The translations under genes were made by a program, and so were the position numbers. Shown here one piece after another: positions 1 to 8,356 of a stretch of DNA of 64,000 bases; the first letter of the stretch is position 1, and each line of letters opens with the position of its first letter. Origin of the DNA: Luteimonas_C sp035250245 (GTDB taxonomy: Bacteria > Pseudomonadota > Gammaproteobacteria > Xanthomonadales > Xanthomonadaceae); contig DATFFH010000095.1 of the NCBI GenBank assembly GCA_035250245.1, positions 62,001 through 126,000 on the forward strand. The letters run 5' to 3'. The notes under the pieces were generated by a model. It ran no database searches and was not told the DNA's origin. It saw only the letters and a program-made list of their open reading frames with translations.

Positions 1-842
1 ACGGTGCCGAGCACCGCGCCCAGCGCAAGCGCGCCGATGTCGCCCATGAACACCATCGCCGGATAGGTGTTGAACCAGAGGAAACCCAATCCGGCGCCGG
101 CGATGGCCGCGCAGATGATCACCAGCTCGCCTGCGCCCGGCACCTGCGGGATCTGCAGATAATTGGAGAACACCGCATTGCCCGAGGCGTAGGCGAATAC
201 GCCCAGCGCGCAGGCAACCAGCACCGTCGGCATGATCGCCAATCCATCCAGTCCGTCGGTCAGGTTGACCGCGTTGGAGAAACCAACGATCCAGAAATAA
301 GCGATCGCTACGAAGGCCACGCCGACCAGCGGCAACGCCACCGCCTTAAAGAACGGGATATAGAAAGTGATCGCGGCCGGCGCGTCGGCGGTGTAATACA
401 GGAACAGGCCCGCAGCCAGGCCGAATACCGACTGCGCCAGGTATTTCCAGCGCGACTTCAAACCGTTCGGATCGCGCTTGACGATCTTGATCCAGTCGTC
501 GTACCAGCCGATGGCGCCAAAGGCCAGCATCACTGCTAGCACCAGCCACACGTAACGGTTGCGTAGATCGCCCCACAACAACACCGACAGCAGAACCGTC
601 ATCAGGATCAACGCGCCGCCCATGGTCGGCGTGCCGGCTTTCGAGAAATGGGTCTGCGGGCCGTCCTGGCGGATCGGCTGGCCGCCCTTGTATTCGGCCA
701 GTTTGCGGATCACCGCCGGGCCCATCCACAGGGACAGGAACAGTGCGGTGAGCGCAGCGAGGATGCCGCGGAAAGTCAGATAGCCGAACAGCCCGAACAG
801 GCTTTCCAACTGCTGCAGCCAGCGTGTGAGTTCAAGCAGCAT
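1..842 (-). CDS. mraY: MraY, phospho-MurNAc-pentapeptide transferase (3' end beyond window)
   Basis: MraY transfers phospho-MurNAc-pentapeptide from UDP to undecaprenyl phosphate in the inner membrane, making lipid I. My translation from the ATG at 842 opens MLLELTRWLQQLE and contains the family signatures GTPTMGG, YDDWIK, NLTDGLDGLA and MGDIGALALGA between hydrophobic segments. About 280 residues are visible of the usual 360, because the gene runs off the left edge. The start overlaps the end of murF by 11 bp, which suggests translational coupling. It is the last visible gene of the minus-strand dcw operon. Identification is firm; only the C-terminus is unseen. Confidence 0.95.
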   Translation of the reverse strand, partial: MLLELTRWLQQLESLFGLFGYLTFRGILAALTALFLSLWMGPAVIRKLAEYKGGQPIRQDGPQTHFSKAGTPTMGGALILMTVLLSVLLWGDLRNRYVWLVLAVMLAFGAIGWYDDWIKIVKRDPNGLKSRWKYLAQSVFGLAAGLFLYYTADAPAAITFYIPFFKAVALPLVGVAFVAIAYFWIVGFSNAVNLTDGLDGLAIMPTVLVACALGVFAYASGNAVFSNYLQIPQVPGAGELVIICAAIAGAGLGFLWFNTYPAMVFMGDIGALALGAVLGT

Positions 843-2337
843 GCGCGGCGCCCTCCCCGTCGGGCAGCAAAGCGGTCACGACCCGGTCCATCGCGCTGCC
901 GCGCGAACCTTTCACCAGCACGCGCAGCCGGACCGGCGCGGCATCGGCGCCGGCCACGCCCGCGGCGGTCGCCAAGGCCGCGGCGCCATCGGCGAAATCC
1001 TGCAGATCGGCGCGTAAGGCCTCAGCCAGCGCGGCATGCGTACCGAACGCGCGCGCGCCTTCGCCGAATGCCTCGGCGGCCGCCGCACTCAAGGTTCCCA
1101 GCGCGTACAGACGGGCGATGCCCGCGCTTTTCGCGCGGCGCCCTGCTTCGGCATGCAAGGCCTGCGCGTCCGCGCCGAGTTCGCGCATATCGCCCAGCAC
1201 CAGCCAGCTTTCGCCGCCCTGGCCGGCCAGCGTGCCGATCGCGGCGTTCAGCGAGCCCGGGTTGGCGTTGTAGCTGTCGTCGATCAACTGCACGCCGTGT
1301 TCGAGCGCATGCGAAATCAGGCGACCGGCGACCGAGCGCGCAGCCTCCAAGCCGGCGACGATGTCCTGCAGCGCCACCTCCGCGCTCAGCGCCATGCCGG
1401 CGGCCGCGAGCGCGTTCGAAACATTGTGGCGGCCCGGCAGCTGCAAGCGGATCTCCGATTCGCCCGACGGCGAAACCAACACGAAACGCATGCCTTCCTC
1501 GGTCGCACGGATGCCGCGCGCGGTCAGGTCGGCGCTGGCATCCAGGCCGAAGCGCAGGATCCGGCGCCCGTGCGCGCGTTCGGCGAAATACGGCGCGAAG
1601 GCGTCGTCGGCGTTGATCACGGCGGTGCCGTTGGTCGGCAGCGCGTCGTAGATCGCCGCTTTGGTGTCGGCGACGCCGAGCAGGCTGCCCATTCGCTCCA
1701 AATGCGCCGGCGCGATGTTGTTGACCAGCGACACGTCCGGACGCGCGATGTCGGTGAGGTAGGCGATGTCGCCGGGCTTGCCCGCGCCCATTTCGTAGAT
1801 CGCGAAAGCGGCGCCTTCCGGCGCATCGATCACCGCCAGCGGCAAGCCGATCTCGTTGTTGCGGTTGCCCGGATTCGCATAGGCCGTCTTGCCGCCGACC
1901 TGTTTCAGGATCGACAGCAACAAAGTCTTGACGCTGGTCTTGCCGTTGCTGCCGGTGATAGCGAACACCTTCGCCTCGCGCCCGGATTGCAGCGCGGCCG
2001 CGAAAGCCGCCAGCGCGCGTTCGGTGTCGGCGACGACGATCTGCGGCAGGTCGATATCCAAAGTCCGCGACACCAACGCGCCTGCGACTGCTTTTGTGGG
2101 AGGGGCTTCAGCCCCGACAGGAGTCGCAACGAAAGCCGTCGGGGCTGAAGCCCCTCCCACAAAAGCCGTCAGCGAATCGTGGCCGTCGAAACGCTCGCCC
2201 TTCAACGCGACGAACAGCGCCGAACCCTGTGTCGGCAAAACGCGGGTATCCGTCGCGACGGCATCGACCGTGCGGTCTTCGCCCTGCAGGCGGCCGCCGG
2301 CCATGTTCGCGATCTCGGACAGGCGCAGCGGCTTCAT
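832..2337 (-). CDS. murF: MurF, UDP-MurNAc-tripeptide:D-Ala-D-Ala ligase, with an in-frame REP insertion
   Basis: MurF adds D-Ala-D-Ala to UDP-MurNAc-tripeptide in the cytoplasm, the last step of the soluble peptidoglycan precursor. The 501-residue product shows the Mur ligase P-loop GSNGKTS at about residues 129-135, then NPGNRNNEIG, LVNNIAPAHLE and DDSYNANPGS. The ATG at 2337 overlaps the murE stop (ATGA). The odd part is residues 58-82: between the HD of RFDGHD and the motif ALVSRTLDIDLPQ lies a peptide encoded by a complete inverted pair of family H palindromes. From memory, E. coli MurF has about 11 residues at this place where this protein has about 32. The frame stays open and all ligase motifs remain, so the enzyme is probably functional. 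Confidence 0.95.
   Translation of the reverse strand: MKPLRLSEIANMAGGRLQGEDRTVDAVATDTRVLPTQGSALFVALKGERFDGHDSLTAFVGGASAPTAFVATPVGAEAPPTKAVAGALVSRTLDIDLPQIVVADTERALAAFAAALQSGREAKVFAITGSNGKTSVKTLLLSILKQVGGKTAYANPGNRNNEIGLPLAVIDAPEGAAFAIYEMGAGKPGDIAYLTDIARPDVSLVNNIAPAHLERMGSLLGVADTKAAIYDALPTNGTAVINADDAFAPYFAERAHGRRILRFGLDASADLTARGIRATEEGMRFVLVSPSGESEIRLQLPGRHNVSNALAAAGMALSAEVALQDIVAGLEAARSVAGRLISHALEHGVQLIDDSYNANPGSLNAAIGTLAGQGGESWLVLGDMRELGADAQALHAEAGRRAKSAGIARLYALGTLSAAAAEAFGEGARAFGTHAALAEALRADLQDFADGAAALATAAGVAGADAAPVRLRVLVKGSRGSAMDRVVTALLPDGEGAAHAA
2092..2164. repeat. Family H REP pair inside murF, in frame
   Basis: Two 27-bp arms, perfectly inverted, with a 19-bp spacer. The left arm (2092-2118) starts TTTTGTGGGAGGGGCTTC and the right arm (2138-2164) is its reverse complement; each arm also folds on itself through GGGGCT/AGCCCC. 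The same repeat lies in the gap between ribH and ribBA at 20769-20825. Here it is translated as part of MurF. Confidence 0.92.
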
Positions 2338-3806
2338 GCCCTGCCCTCCAGCGCCTGGCTCGCGACGTCGCTGTCGTCGAAGGGATGCTTGACGCCGGCG
2401 ACTTCCTGATAGGTTTCGTGGCCTTTGCCCGCGATCAATACGATGTCGTCCGGGCCGGCCTCGCCGATCGCGCGGACGATCGCAGCGGCCCGGTTGCGCT
2501 CGACCACCGCGTCCTGCGGACGCGCGAAGCCGGCGACGATGTCCGCGACGATCGCATCGCCGTCTTCGCCGCGCGGATTGTCGTCGGTCACGTACACGCG
2601 TTCGGCGTGTGCCTCTGCGATCGCGGCCATCTGCGGGCGCTTGCCGCGGTCGCGTTCGCCGCCACAGCCGAAGACGCAGATCAGCCGGCCGCGCAGATGG
2701 CCGCGCAACGATTCCAGCGCCTGCTGCAGCGGATCGGGTTTGTGCGAATAGTCGACCACCACCAACGGCAACTTGCCGTCGCCGCCGAAACGGTTCATGC
2801 GACCCGGGATCGGCCGCAGTTTCGGCAGCGCCGCGGCGATCGCCTCGTCGCTTTCGCCCAAGGCATGCAGCACGCCGGCCACCGCCAGCAGATTGTCGAT
2901 GTTGAAGCGGCCCAGCAGCGGCGAACGCACCGGATAGCGGGCATCGCCCAGCACCAGATCGAAGGCGATGCCCGACGCGTCCAAGGCGACGTTTTCGGCC
3001 CGCACCTGCGCCTGCGCGTTGCCGCGCGCGCTCAGGCCGACGCCGCGTACGGTCTCGGGCAATTGCGCCAGCAGCGATATGCCGAACTCGTCGTCCAGGT
3101 TGATCGCGGCCGCGCGCAAGCCTGGGCGCGAGAACAGCTTGGCCTTGGCGGCGCCGTAGGTCGCCATGTCGCCGTGGTAGTCGAGGTGGTCGCGGGTGAG
3201 GTTGGTGAACACCGCCACGTCGTAATGCACGGCGTCGACGCGGCCCTGGTCGAGCGCGTGCGAACTGACTTCCATCGCCACCGCAGCCGCGCCAGCCTCG
3301 CGCAATTGCGCGAGCAGCGCGTGCATCTGCAGCACCAGCGGCGTAGTGAAGCCGGTCGCACGCTCCTCGCCGTGGAGACCGGCGCCGAGGGTTCCGATGG
3401 TGCCGGTGCGCAGGCCCGTGGACTCCAAGGCTTGCGCGATCAACTGCACGGTCGAAGTCTTGCCGCTGGTGCCGGTCACGCCGACCATCGTCATCGCGCG
3501 CGAAGGCTGGCCGTGGAACTGGTCGGCCATCGCGCCCATGCGCTTGCGCAGGCCGGGCACGGCGATGGCGTCGTCCGGCGCCGGCAATTCCAGCGGCGCG
3601 GGCGGTTCGAACAGGATTGCGCTCGCACCCGCAGCCTTGGCTTGTTCGACGAAGCCCAGCCCGTGCGCGCCGAAGCCGGCGATGGCGACGAAAGCGTCGC
3701 CCGCCTGCAGGTCGCGGCTGTCCAGCACCAGGCCGGTGATGGCCAGTTCGGGCGGCACCGCGGCCACGTCCGGCAGCAATTCGGCGAGCAGCATTGCGCG
3801 CGTCAT
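2334..3806 (-). CDS. murE: MurE, UDP-MurNAc-L-Ala-D-Glu:meso-diaminopimelate ligase
   Basis: Adds meso-diaminopimelate to UDP-MurNAc-dipeptide in the cytoplasm. The 490-residue protein has the ATP-binding loop TGTSGKTS at about residues 111-118, the central motif MEVSSHALDQGR, and DDNPR near the C-terminus, the motif associated with meso-DAP rather than lysine addition. The ATG at 3806 overlaps the ftsI stop by 4 bp (ATGA), and its own stop overlaps the murF start in the same way. An internal ATG at 3794 is possible but would lose the coupling. A normal dcw operon member. Confidence 0.95.
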   Translation of the reverse strand: MTRAMLLAELLPDVAAVPPELAITGLVLDSRDLQAGDAFVAIAGFGAHGLGFVEQAKAAGASAILFEPPAPLELPAPDDAIAVPGLRKRMGAMADQFHGQPSRAMTMVGVTGTSGKTSTVQLIAQALESTGLRTGTIGTLGAGLHGEERATGFTTPLVLQMHALLAQLREAGAAAVAMEVSSHALDQGRVDAVHYDVAVFTNLTRDHLDYHGDMATYGAAKAKLFSRPGLRAAAINLDDEFGISLLAQLPETVRGVGLSARGNAQAQVRAENVALDASGIAFDLVLGDARYPVRSPLLGRFNIDNLLAVAGVLHALGESDEAIAAALPKLRPIPGRMNRFGGDGKLPLVVVDYSHKPDPLQQALESLRGHLRGRLICVFGCGGERDRGKRPQMAAIAEAHAERVYVTDDNPRGEDGDAIVADIVAGFARPQDAVVERNRAAAIVRAIGEAGPDDIVLIAGKGHETYQEVAGVKHPFDDSDVASQALEGRA

Positions 3807-5617
3807 TGCCGCGCCCCTTGCACCGGCAGCAGCACCGGCGGCGCCTGTTCCTCTTCGACCGCCGCAGCGGCGGCGATCGGCGCCGGCTTGCCGCCGTTGC
3901 GCTTGGCTTCCGCGGCCTGCTGCGCCGCAAGCCAGGTCTCGATGTCGTCCGGCGGCACGTCCATCAAACGCAGCGCGCCTTCCATCACGTTGCGGAACAC
4001 CGGTGCCGACACGAAGCCACCGCCGCCGAATTGCCAGCCCTTGCTGGTATCCGGTTCGTTGACGACCACCGCCATCGCGAAGCGCGGGTTGTCCACCGGC
4101 ACCACGCCGGCGAAAAACGACACGTACTTGCGCGAATAGCCGCCGCCGCTGGCCAGGCGCGCCGTGCCGGTCTTGCCGGCGACGTGATAACCGAGGATGG
4201 CCGCGCGGGTGGCGGTGCCGCCCGGCTCGGTCACCGTCTGCATCATCTTCATCACTTCGTGCGCGATCGCCGGATCGAGCACTTCGCGCGCTTCGTTGTC
4301 CTGCCCTTTCACGAAGGTAGGCGCGCGCAGCTTGCCGCCGTTCGCGAGCGCGGCGTAGGCCTGCGCAATCTGGATCGGCGTGGCGGAAATGCCGTAGCCG
4401 TAGGACATGGTCTGCTTGGTGGTGCCGCTCCAGCGCGCCGGCGGCGGGAACAGGCCCGGCACTTCGCCCGGAAATCCGCTGTGCGTGCTCTGACCGTAGC
4501 CGAACCTGCGCAGGAAATCGTAAAAAGTCTGGTTCGGCAGGCGCGCGGCGATCTTGGACACGCCGACGTTGGAACTCTTGCGGATCACGCCGGTGGTATC
4601 GAGCACGCCGTAGTTGTGCGTGTCGGTGGTGCGGTAGCGACCGTTCGGGATCCAGCCGGGATTGGTGTCGAACATCGTGCGCGGCGTGATCACGCCCGCT
4701 TCCAGGCCCGCGGCCACGGTCAGCGGCTTCATGGTCGAGCCGGGTTCGATCACGTCCGTCACCGCGCGATTGCGGTGGGTGTCGCGGTTGCCGACGTCGA
4801 CCGCGTTCGGGTTGTAGGAAGGCAGGTTGGCCATCGCCAGCACTTCGCCCGAAGCGATGTCCAGCACCACCACCGAACCGCTGCTGGCCCCGGACACGAG
4901 CAAGGCGTTCTTCAGTTCGCGATACGCCAAGTACTGGATACGGCGATCGATGGTGAGCGTCAGATCCTTGCCCGGCTGGGCCGGCTTGATCAGATCGACG
5001 TTCTCGACGATGCGGCCGCGGTTGTCGCGGATCACGCGCTTGCTGCCCGGCGTGCCGCGCAGCCAATCGTCGAAGGCCAGCTCCAGGCCTTCCTGGCCGC
5101 GGTCGTCGATGTCGGTGAAGCCCAGCACGTGGGCCATCGCTTCGCCTTGCGGATAGAAGCGGCGGAACTCGCGCTGCGAAGCCACGCCCGGGATGTCGAG
5201 CGCGACGATCTTCTTGGCCGCGGCCGGGCTGATCCGGCGCTTGAGCCACATGAATTCCTTGCCGGCGCGCTGCGAGACCTTGCGAGTCAGATAATCGGCG
5301 GGCACGCCCAGCGCTTTCGCCAGTTCCGGCAGGCGCGCGGGATTCTTCATCAATTCCTGCGGATCGGCCCACACCGATTCCACCGGCGAGGACACCGCCA
5401 GCGGCTCGCCGTTGCGGTCGGTGATCATGCCGCGCGAGACGGGAATCTCGATGTCGCGCAGGAAGCGCGCATTGCCCTGCTTCTGGTAGAAATCGTTGTC
5501 GATCAGTTGCAGATCGACCGCGCGCCCGACCAAGGCCAGCGAGCACAGCCCGAGCGCTCCTGCGACCATGCCCAGGCGGGCGCGCAGATTGAATTGGGCG
5601 CGGTTGCGCGGCTTCAT
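3803..5617 (-). CDS. ftsI: FtsI (PBP3), septal peptidoglycan transpeptidase
   Basis: Inner-membrane class B penicillin-binding protein that cross-links septal peptidoglycan. The 604-residue product has a short cytoplasmic N-terminus rich in Arg, one membrane segment at about residues 15-36, a dimerisation/pedestal region with RGMITDRNG, and the transpeptidase domain: the active-site motif STMK is at residues 294-297, followed by KSSN and KTGTA. The ATG at 5617 overlaps the ftsL stop as ATGA; the frame is open further upstream, but the coupling and the membrane anchor position support this start. It lies between ftsL and murE, the normal order. Confidence 0.96.
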   Translation of the reverse strand: MKPRNRAQFNLRARLGMVAGALGLCSLALVGRAVDLQLIDNDFYQKQGNARFLRDIEIPVSRGMITDRNGEPLAVSSPVESVWADPQELMKNPARLPELAKALGVPADYLTRKVSQRAGKEFMWLKRRISPAAAKKIVALDIPGVASQREFRRFYPQGEAMAHVLGFTDIDDRGQEGLELAFDDWLRGTPGSKRVIRDNRGRIVENVDLIKPAQPGKDLTLTIDRRIQYLAYRELKNALLVSGASSGSVVVLDIASGEVLAMANLPSYNPNAVDVGNRDTHRNRAVTDVIEPGSTMKPLTVAAGLEAGVITPRTMFDTNPGWIPNGRYRTTDTHNYGVLDTTGVIRKSSNVGVSKIAARLPNQTFYDFLRRFGYGQSTHSGFPGEVPGLFPPPARWSGTTKQTMSYGYGISATPIQIAQAYAALANGGKLRAPTFVKGQDNEAREVLDPAIAHEVMKMMQTVTEPGGTATRAAILGYHVAGKTGTARLASGGGYSRKYVSFFAGVVPVDNPRFAMAVVVNEPDTSKGWQFGGGGFVSAPVFRNVMEGALRLMDVPPDDIETWLAAQQAAEAKRNGGKPAPIAAAAAVEEEQAPPVLLPVQGARQ

Positions 5618-5880
5618 GGGCGCACCACCACGATCTCGTTGGCTTCCGGGAACTTCATGCCCAGCTTGTTGCGCGCGATCTGGTCGACCCGGTTGCTCTC
5701 GGCCCAAGTCGCCTGCTCCAGCTGCAGCCGGCCGAATTCGATGTTCAGCGCGTCGCGCGCCTTTTCCAGCTTGGTCAGTTCGTAGAACAGCTGGCGATGG
5801 CGGTGCTGCGCATAGACCACCGCCACCGCGGTGGCGATGTTGGCGGCGAGCAGCAGGGCGAGCAGCACGCGCAGGCTCAT
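5614..5880 (-). CDS. ftsL: FtsL, small bitopic cell-division protein
   Basis: An 88-residue protein with an N-terminal hydrophobic segment (residues 2-24) and a following helical, leucine-zipper-like periplasmic part. FtsL joins FtsB and FtsQ to activate the FtsWI septal synthase. Position between rsmH and ftsI, size and topology identify it; FtsL sequences are otherwise poorly conserved. Both ends overlap neighbouring genes by 4 bp. It ends in VVVRP, a periplasmic tail of the expected length. Confidence 0.9.
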   Translation of the reverse strand: MSLRVLLALLLAANIATAVAVVYAQHRHRQLFYELTKLEKARDALNIEFGRLQLEQATWAESNRVDQIARNKLGMKFPEANEIVVVRP

Positions 5881-6839
5881 GCGGCGGCCTCCAGCTTCTC
5901 GGCCACGCGCAATACCGCGCTGCGCGAGCGCGGATTGGCCGCAACCTCGTTGGAATCGGCCTTCTGCGCGTCGCCGATCGCGCGCAACGTCGGCACGAAA
6001 GTTTCGGCGGCCGGCAGGCGGCGATTGGCCGGCGGCGCCTTGGCGCGCGCAGCGATGTAGCGCTTGACGATGCGGTCTTCCAGCGAATGGAAGCTGATCA
6101 CCGCCAAGCGGCCTTGCGGCTTGAGCGCGGCGTAGGCGGCGTCCAACCCGGTTTCCAGGTCCGCCAATTCGCGGTTGATGTGGATGCGGATCGCTTGGAA
6201 CGAACGCGTCGCCGGGTGGATGTCCTGTTTCCCGCGAGGCATGACGGACGCGATCAACTGCGCCAGATCGGCGGTGCGCTCAATCGGCTGCTGCGCGCGG
6301 CGCGCGACGATGGCGCGGGCGATGCGCCGGCTCATCCGCTCTTCGCCGTAGGTCCACAGCACGTCGGCGATCTCGCGCTCGTCGGCGCGCGCCAGCCACT
6401 GCGCCGCGCTTTCGCCGGCATCGGGATCCATGCGCATGTCCAGCGGGCCGTCCTTGCCGAAGCTGAAGCCGCGTTCGGCCACGTCCAATTGCGGCGAAGA
6501 CACGCCCAGGTCGAACAGCACCCCGTCCAGGCCTGCGGAAACCGCATCCCAATGCGCGAGGTCGGCGAAGCTGCCGCGGCGGATCGAGACGCGCGGGTCC
6601 GTGCCGAACTCGCGTTCGGCCGCGGCGATCGCCTCGGGATCCTTGTCCATCAGCAGCAGCCTTCCTCCCGCGCCGAGCCTCCCCAGCACTCCGCGCGCAT
6701 GCCCGCCGCGCCCGAACGTGCCGTCCAGATAAATTCCGTCCTCGACCACCTGCAGCCCTTCCATGACCTGCGCGAACATCACAGGTAAATGCCGCTCGGG
6801 AAGGTGGGCGGACGCGATGCCCGCGCCACCCGCCGTCAC
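5877..6839 (-). CDS. rsmH: RsmH (MraW), 16S rRNA m4C1402 methyltransferase
   Basis: Cytoplasmic SAM-dependent enzyme that N4-methylates C1402 in the ribosomal P site. The 320-residue product opens with the conserved HLPVMFAQVMEGL, then the SAM loop DGTFGRGGHARG from residue 39, LFDLGVSSPQLD and GFSFGKDGPLDMRMD. The start is a GTG at 6839 that overlaps the mraZ stop (GTGA), leaving a short extension before HLPVM that looks genuine because it preserves the coupling. Second gene of the dcw operon. Confidence 0.95.
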   Translation of the reverse strand: MTAGGAGIASAHLPERHLPVMFAQVMEGLQVVEDGIYLDGTFGRGGHARGVLGRLGAGGRLLLMDKDPEAIAAAEREFGTDPRVSIRRGSFADLAHWDAVSAGLDGVLFDLGVSSPQLDVAERGFSFGKDGPLDMRMDPDAGESAAQWLARADEREIADVLWTYGEERMSRRIARAIVARRAQQPIERTADLAQLIASVMPRGKQDIHPATRSFQAIRIHINRELADLETGLDAAYAALKPQGRLAVISFHSLEDRIVKRYIAARAKAPPANRRLPAAETFVPTLRAIGDAQKADSNEVAANPRSRSAVLRVAEKLEAAA

Positions 6840-7282
6840 AGCTGCAAATCGAGCATGTCCTCGCCCAGATCCTCATCGCCGAGCGTCCGGCGGATCTGCG
6901 CGTGGTGCGCCTGCTCGCTCCACAGTTCGAATTTGTCGCCCATGCCCAGCAGCACGGCTTTTTTCTCGATGCCGACCGCATTGCGGTGGCTGGCCGGCAC
7001 GCTGATGCGGCCGCTGCCGTCGGGCTCGGCGAAACTCGCCGCGCCGACCAGCTTGAGCTGCAGATTGCGGCTGACCGATTTGGTCCGCGGCAGCGCGTTG
7101 ACCTGGTCGCGCACGCGCTCCCAGACCGGCTGCGGATAGAGGTAGAGGCTGCCGGCCTCGAACGGGTTGTAGGTGATGACCAGGCGGTTGCCGCATTCGC
7201 GAGCGACGAGGTCCCGGTAACTGGTCGGGATCGCCAGCCGGCCCTTGTCATCGATCGTGATCGCGGTCTCGCCCTGGAACAC
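6836..7282 (-). CDS. mraZ: MraZ, transcriptional repressor of the dcw cluster
   Basis: DNA-binding protein of the AbrB/MraZ fold, the first gene of the cluster and its autorepressor. I start it at the GTG at 7282 (VFQGETAITIDDKG), giving 148 residues, the family norm. The frame is open up to another GTG at 7354, but that would add 24 Arg-rich residues encoded over the candidate MraZ operator and almost reach the predicted transcription start. Two SpoVT/AbrB-like halves are visible: DDKGRLAIPTSYRDL and GSGRISVPASHRNAVG. The end KFELWSEQAHHAQ is typical. No strong Shine-Dalgarno sequence precedes either GTG. Confidence 0.9.
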   Translation of the reverse strand: MFQGETAITIDDKGRLAIPTSYRDLVARECGNRLVITYNPFEAGSLYLYPQPVWERVRDQVNALPRTKSVSRNLQLKLVGAASFAEPDGSGRISVPASHRNAVGIEKKAVLLGMGDKFELWSEQAHHAQIRRTLGDEDLGEDMLDLQL

Positions 7283-7330
7283 AAACCCGTCCGGTCTTGC
7301 CCGTCTTCGGCGGGCTTCAGCGCCGGAAAA

Positions 7331-7353
7331 CCACAAAACTCCCGGTTTTCCCA
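7331..7353 (-). promoter_or_regulatory. Candidate MraZ operator boxes
   Basis: On the minus strand three related pentamers follow each other at 9-bp steps: TGGGA, CGGGA and TGTGG, just downstream of the predicted dcw promoter. MraZ proteins are known to bind short runs of TGGG-type direct repeats at their own promoter. The boxes are seen; binding is inferred, and the match is imperfect for the third box. Confidence 0.55.
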
Positions 7354-7362
7354 CGAGACGCC

Positions 7363-7391
7363 ACCTTAGGAGTCGTCCAAAGGGTTGTCAA
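7363..7391 (-). promoter_or_regulatory. Sigma70-type promoter of the dcw cluster
   Basis: Minus strand: a perfect -35 TTGACA (7391-7386), a 17-bp spacer, and TAAGGT as -10 (7368-7363). Initiation would fall near 7356, immediately before the MraZ boxes and about 70 nt before the mraZ GTG. The AT-rich position ahead of a long operon supports the call. Confidence 0.65.
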
Positions 7392-7663
7392 CAACTTTCA
7401 ATCCTGAATTTCGCTAGGCGCGTCAAGGACTTGCAGCAAACTTGAGAGACTTGTTCAAGCTTTATCCACAAGCTGCTGTTTCGTCTCAAATTTTGAGATT
7501 CGGCAAATCTCAGTCGGCCCGAGACGGCAGAACGGCGACGGCCGTCCCAGTCCTGCTGCGTCGCAGCAATTCAATGATGAGCGCGCATTGTTCCGATAAA
7601 CGGGCAATCAGCCAGCCCATCCATCCACTAGCCTTACCGTCGCAACAATCCCCGGAGACCGTG
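7392..7663. other. Divergent intergenic region with a DnaA-box match and inverted repeats
   Basis: Gene-free gap between mraZ and the first plus-strand lipoprotein gene. It holds a perfect DnaA-box consensus, TTATCCACA at 7462-7470, and a perfect inverted repeat TCTCAAA-T-TTTGAGA at 7484-7498. A 9-bp match can occur by chance in a window this size, so DnaA control is only a possibility. The upstream frame here is open but has no coding character. Confidence 0.5.
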
Positions 7664-8236
7664 ATGAATCCGAAGAACGCCCTGCTGACCCTGCCGCTGA
7701 CCGCCTGCTGCCTGCTCGCGGCATGTGCCAAGCACGAACCGCCGGCGCAGACCGCGCCCGCGCAAGCCGATGCGCAACTTGTGCAGATGCGCGAAGAACG
7801 CGAACGGAACGACAAAAACCTGGCCACGTTCGACGATCTGGATTTCAACGTCTATAGCGGACAGAAATGGGACGAGTTCCACCGCAGCCATGCCGAGGAT
7901 ATCGTCGTGCACTACCCCGACGGCCGCACCACGACGGGATTGCAGGCGCACCTCGCCGAACTGAAGCCGCAATTCGAATTCGCGCCGGACACCCGCATCA
8001 AAGTGCATCCGATCAAAGTCGCGCAAGGCGACTACACCGCGGTGATGGGCGTCATGGAAGGCACTTTCAGCCAGCCGATGAAGACGCCGGACGGCAAGTC
8101 GATCGCCCCGACGAACAAGCCGTTCAAGCTGGACATGGTTACGATCGGGCGCTGGAAAAACGGTGTGATGGTGGAAGAGTGGCTGTTCTGGGACAACCAG
8201 GCCTTCATCAAGCAGATCGGTTTAGCGGGCGGTTAA
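7664..8236 (+). CDS. SnoaL-like lipoprotein
   Basis: 190-residue protein with a lipoprotein signal ending in LLAAC (Cys about residue 21), a short Ala/Pro/Gln-rich linker, then a compact domain of the SnoaL/NTF2 fold: FNVYSGQKWDEFHRSHAEDI, followed by GRTTTGLQAH and VMVEEWLFWDNQAF, the pattern of secreted ester cyclase-like proteins. Substrate and function are unknown. I chose the ATG at 7664, preceded by GGAGA at good spacing, over the longer open frame because it gives a clean signal peptide. It probably sits on the inner leaflet of the outer membrane. Monocistronic: 120 bp separate it from the next gene. Confidence 0.75.
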   Translation: MNPKNALLTLPLTACCLLAACAKHEPPAQTAPAQADAQLVQMREERERNDKNLATFDDLDFNVYSGQKWDEFHRSHAEDIVVHYPDGRTTTGLQAHLAELKPQFEFAPDTRIKVHPIKVAQGDYTAVMGVMEGTFSQPMKTPDGKSIAPTNKPFKLDMVTIGRWKNGVMVEEWLFWDNQAFIKQIGLAGG

Positions 8237-8356
8237 CGGCGCCTTCGCGCGCTGCGCTGCAGAAGCGGCTGCGGCAACGCTATGGGCAAACCCTAGGTTG
8301 CTGCATGTCGAATACCGGCTCTACGATCCCTCCGTCCCCGCACTCGAGTCCTGCCG

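Noticed and set aside
7283..7354. Longer MraZ starting at the GTG at 7354
   Set aside because: It would place the start right at the predicted transcription start and translate the operator; the 148-residue form matches the family.
7462..7470. Replication origin near the DnaA-box match
   Set aside because: Only one box, no AT-rich unwinding region, and no dnaA, dnaN or gidA genes nearby.
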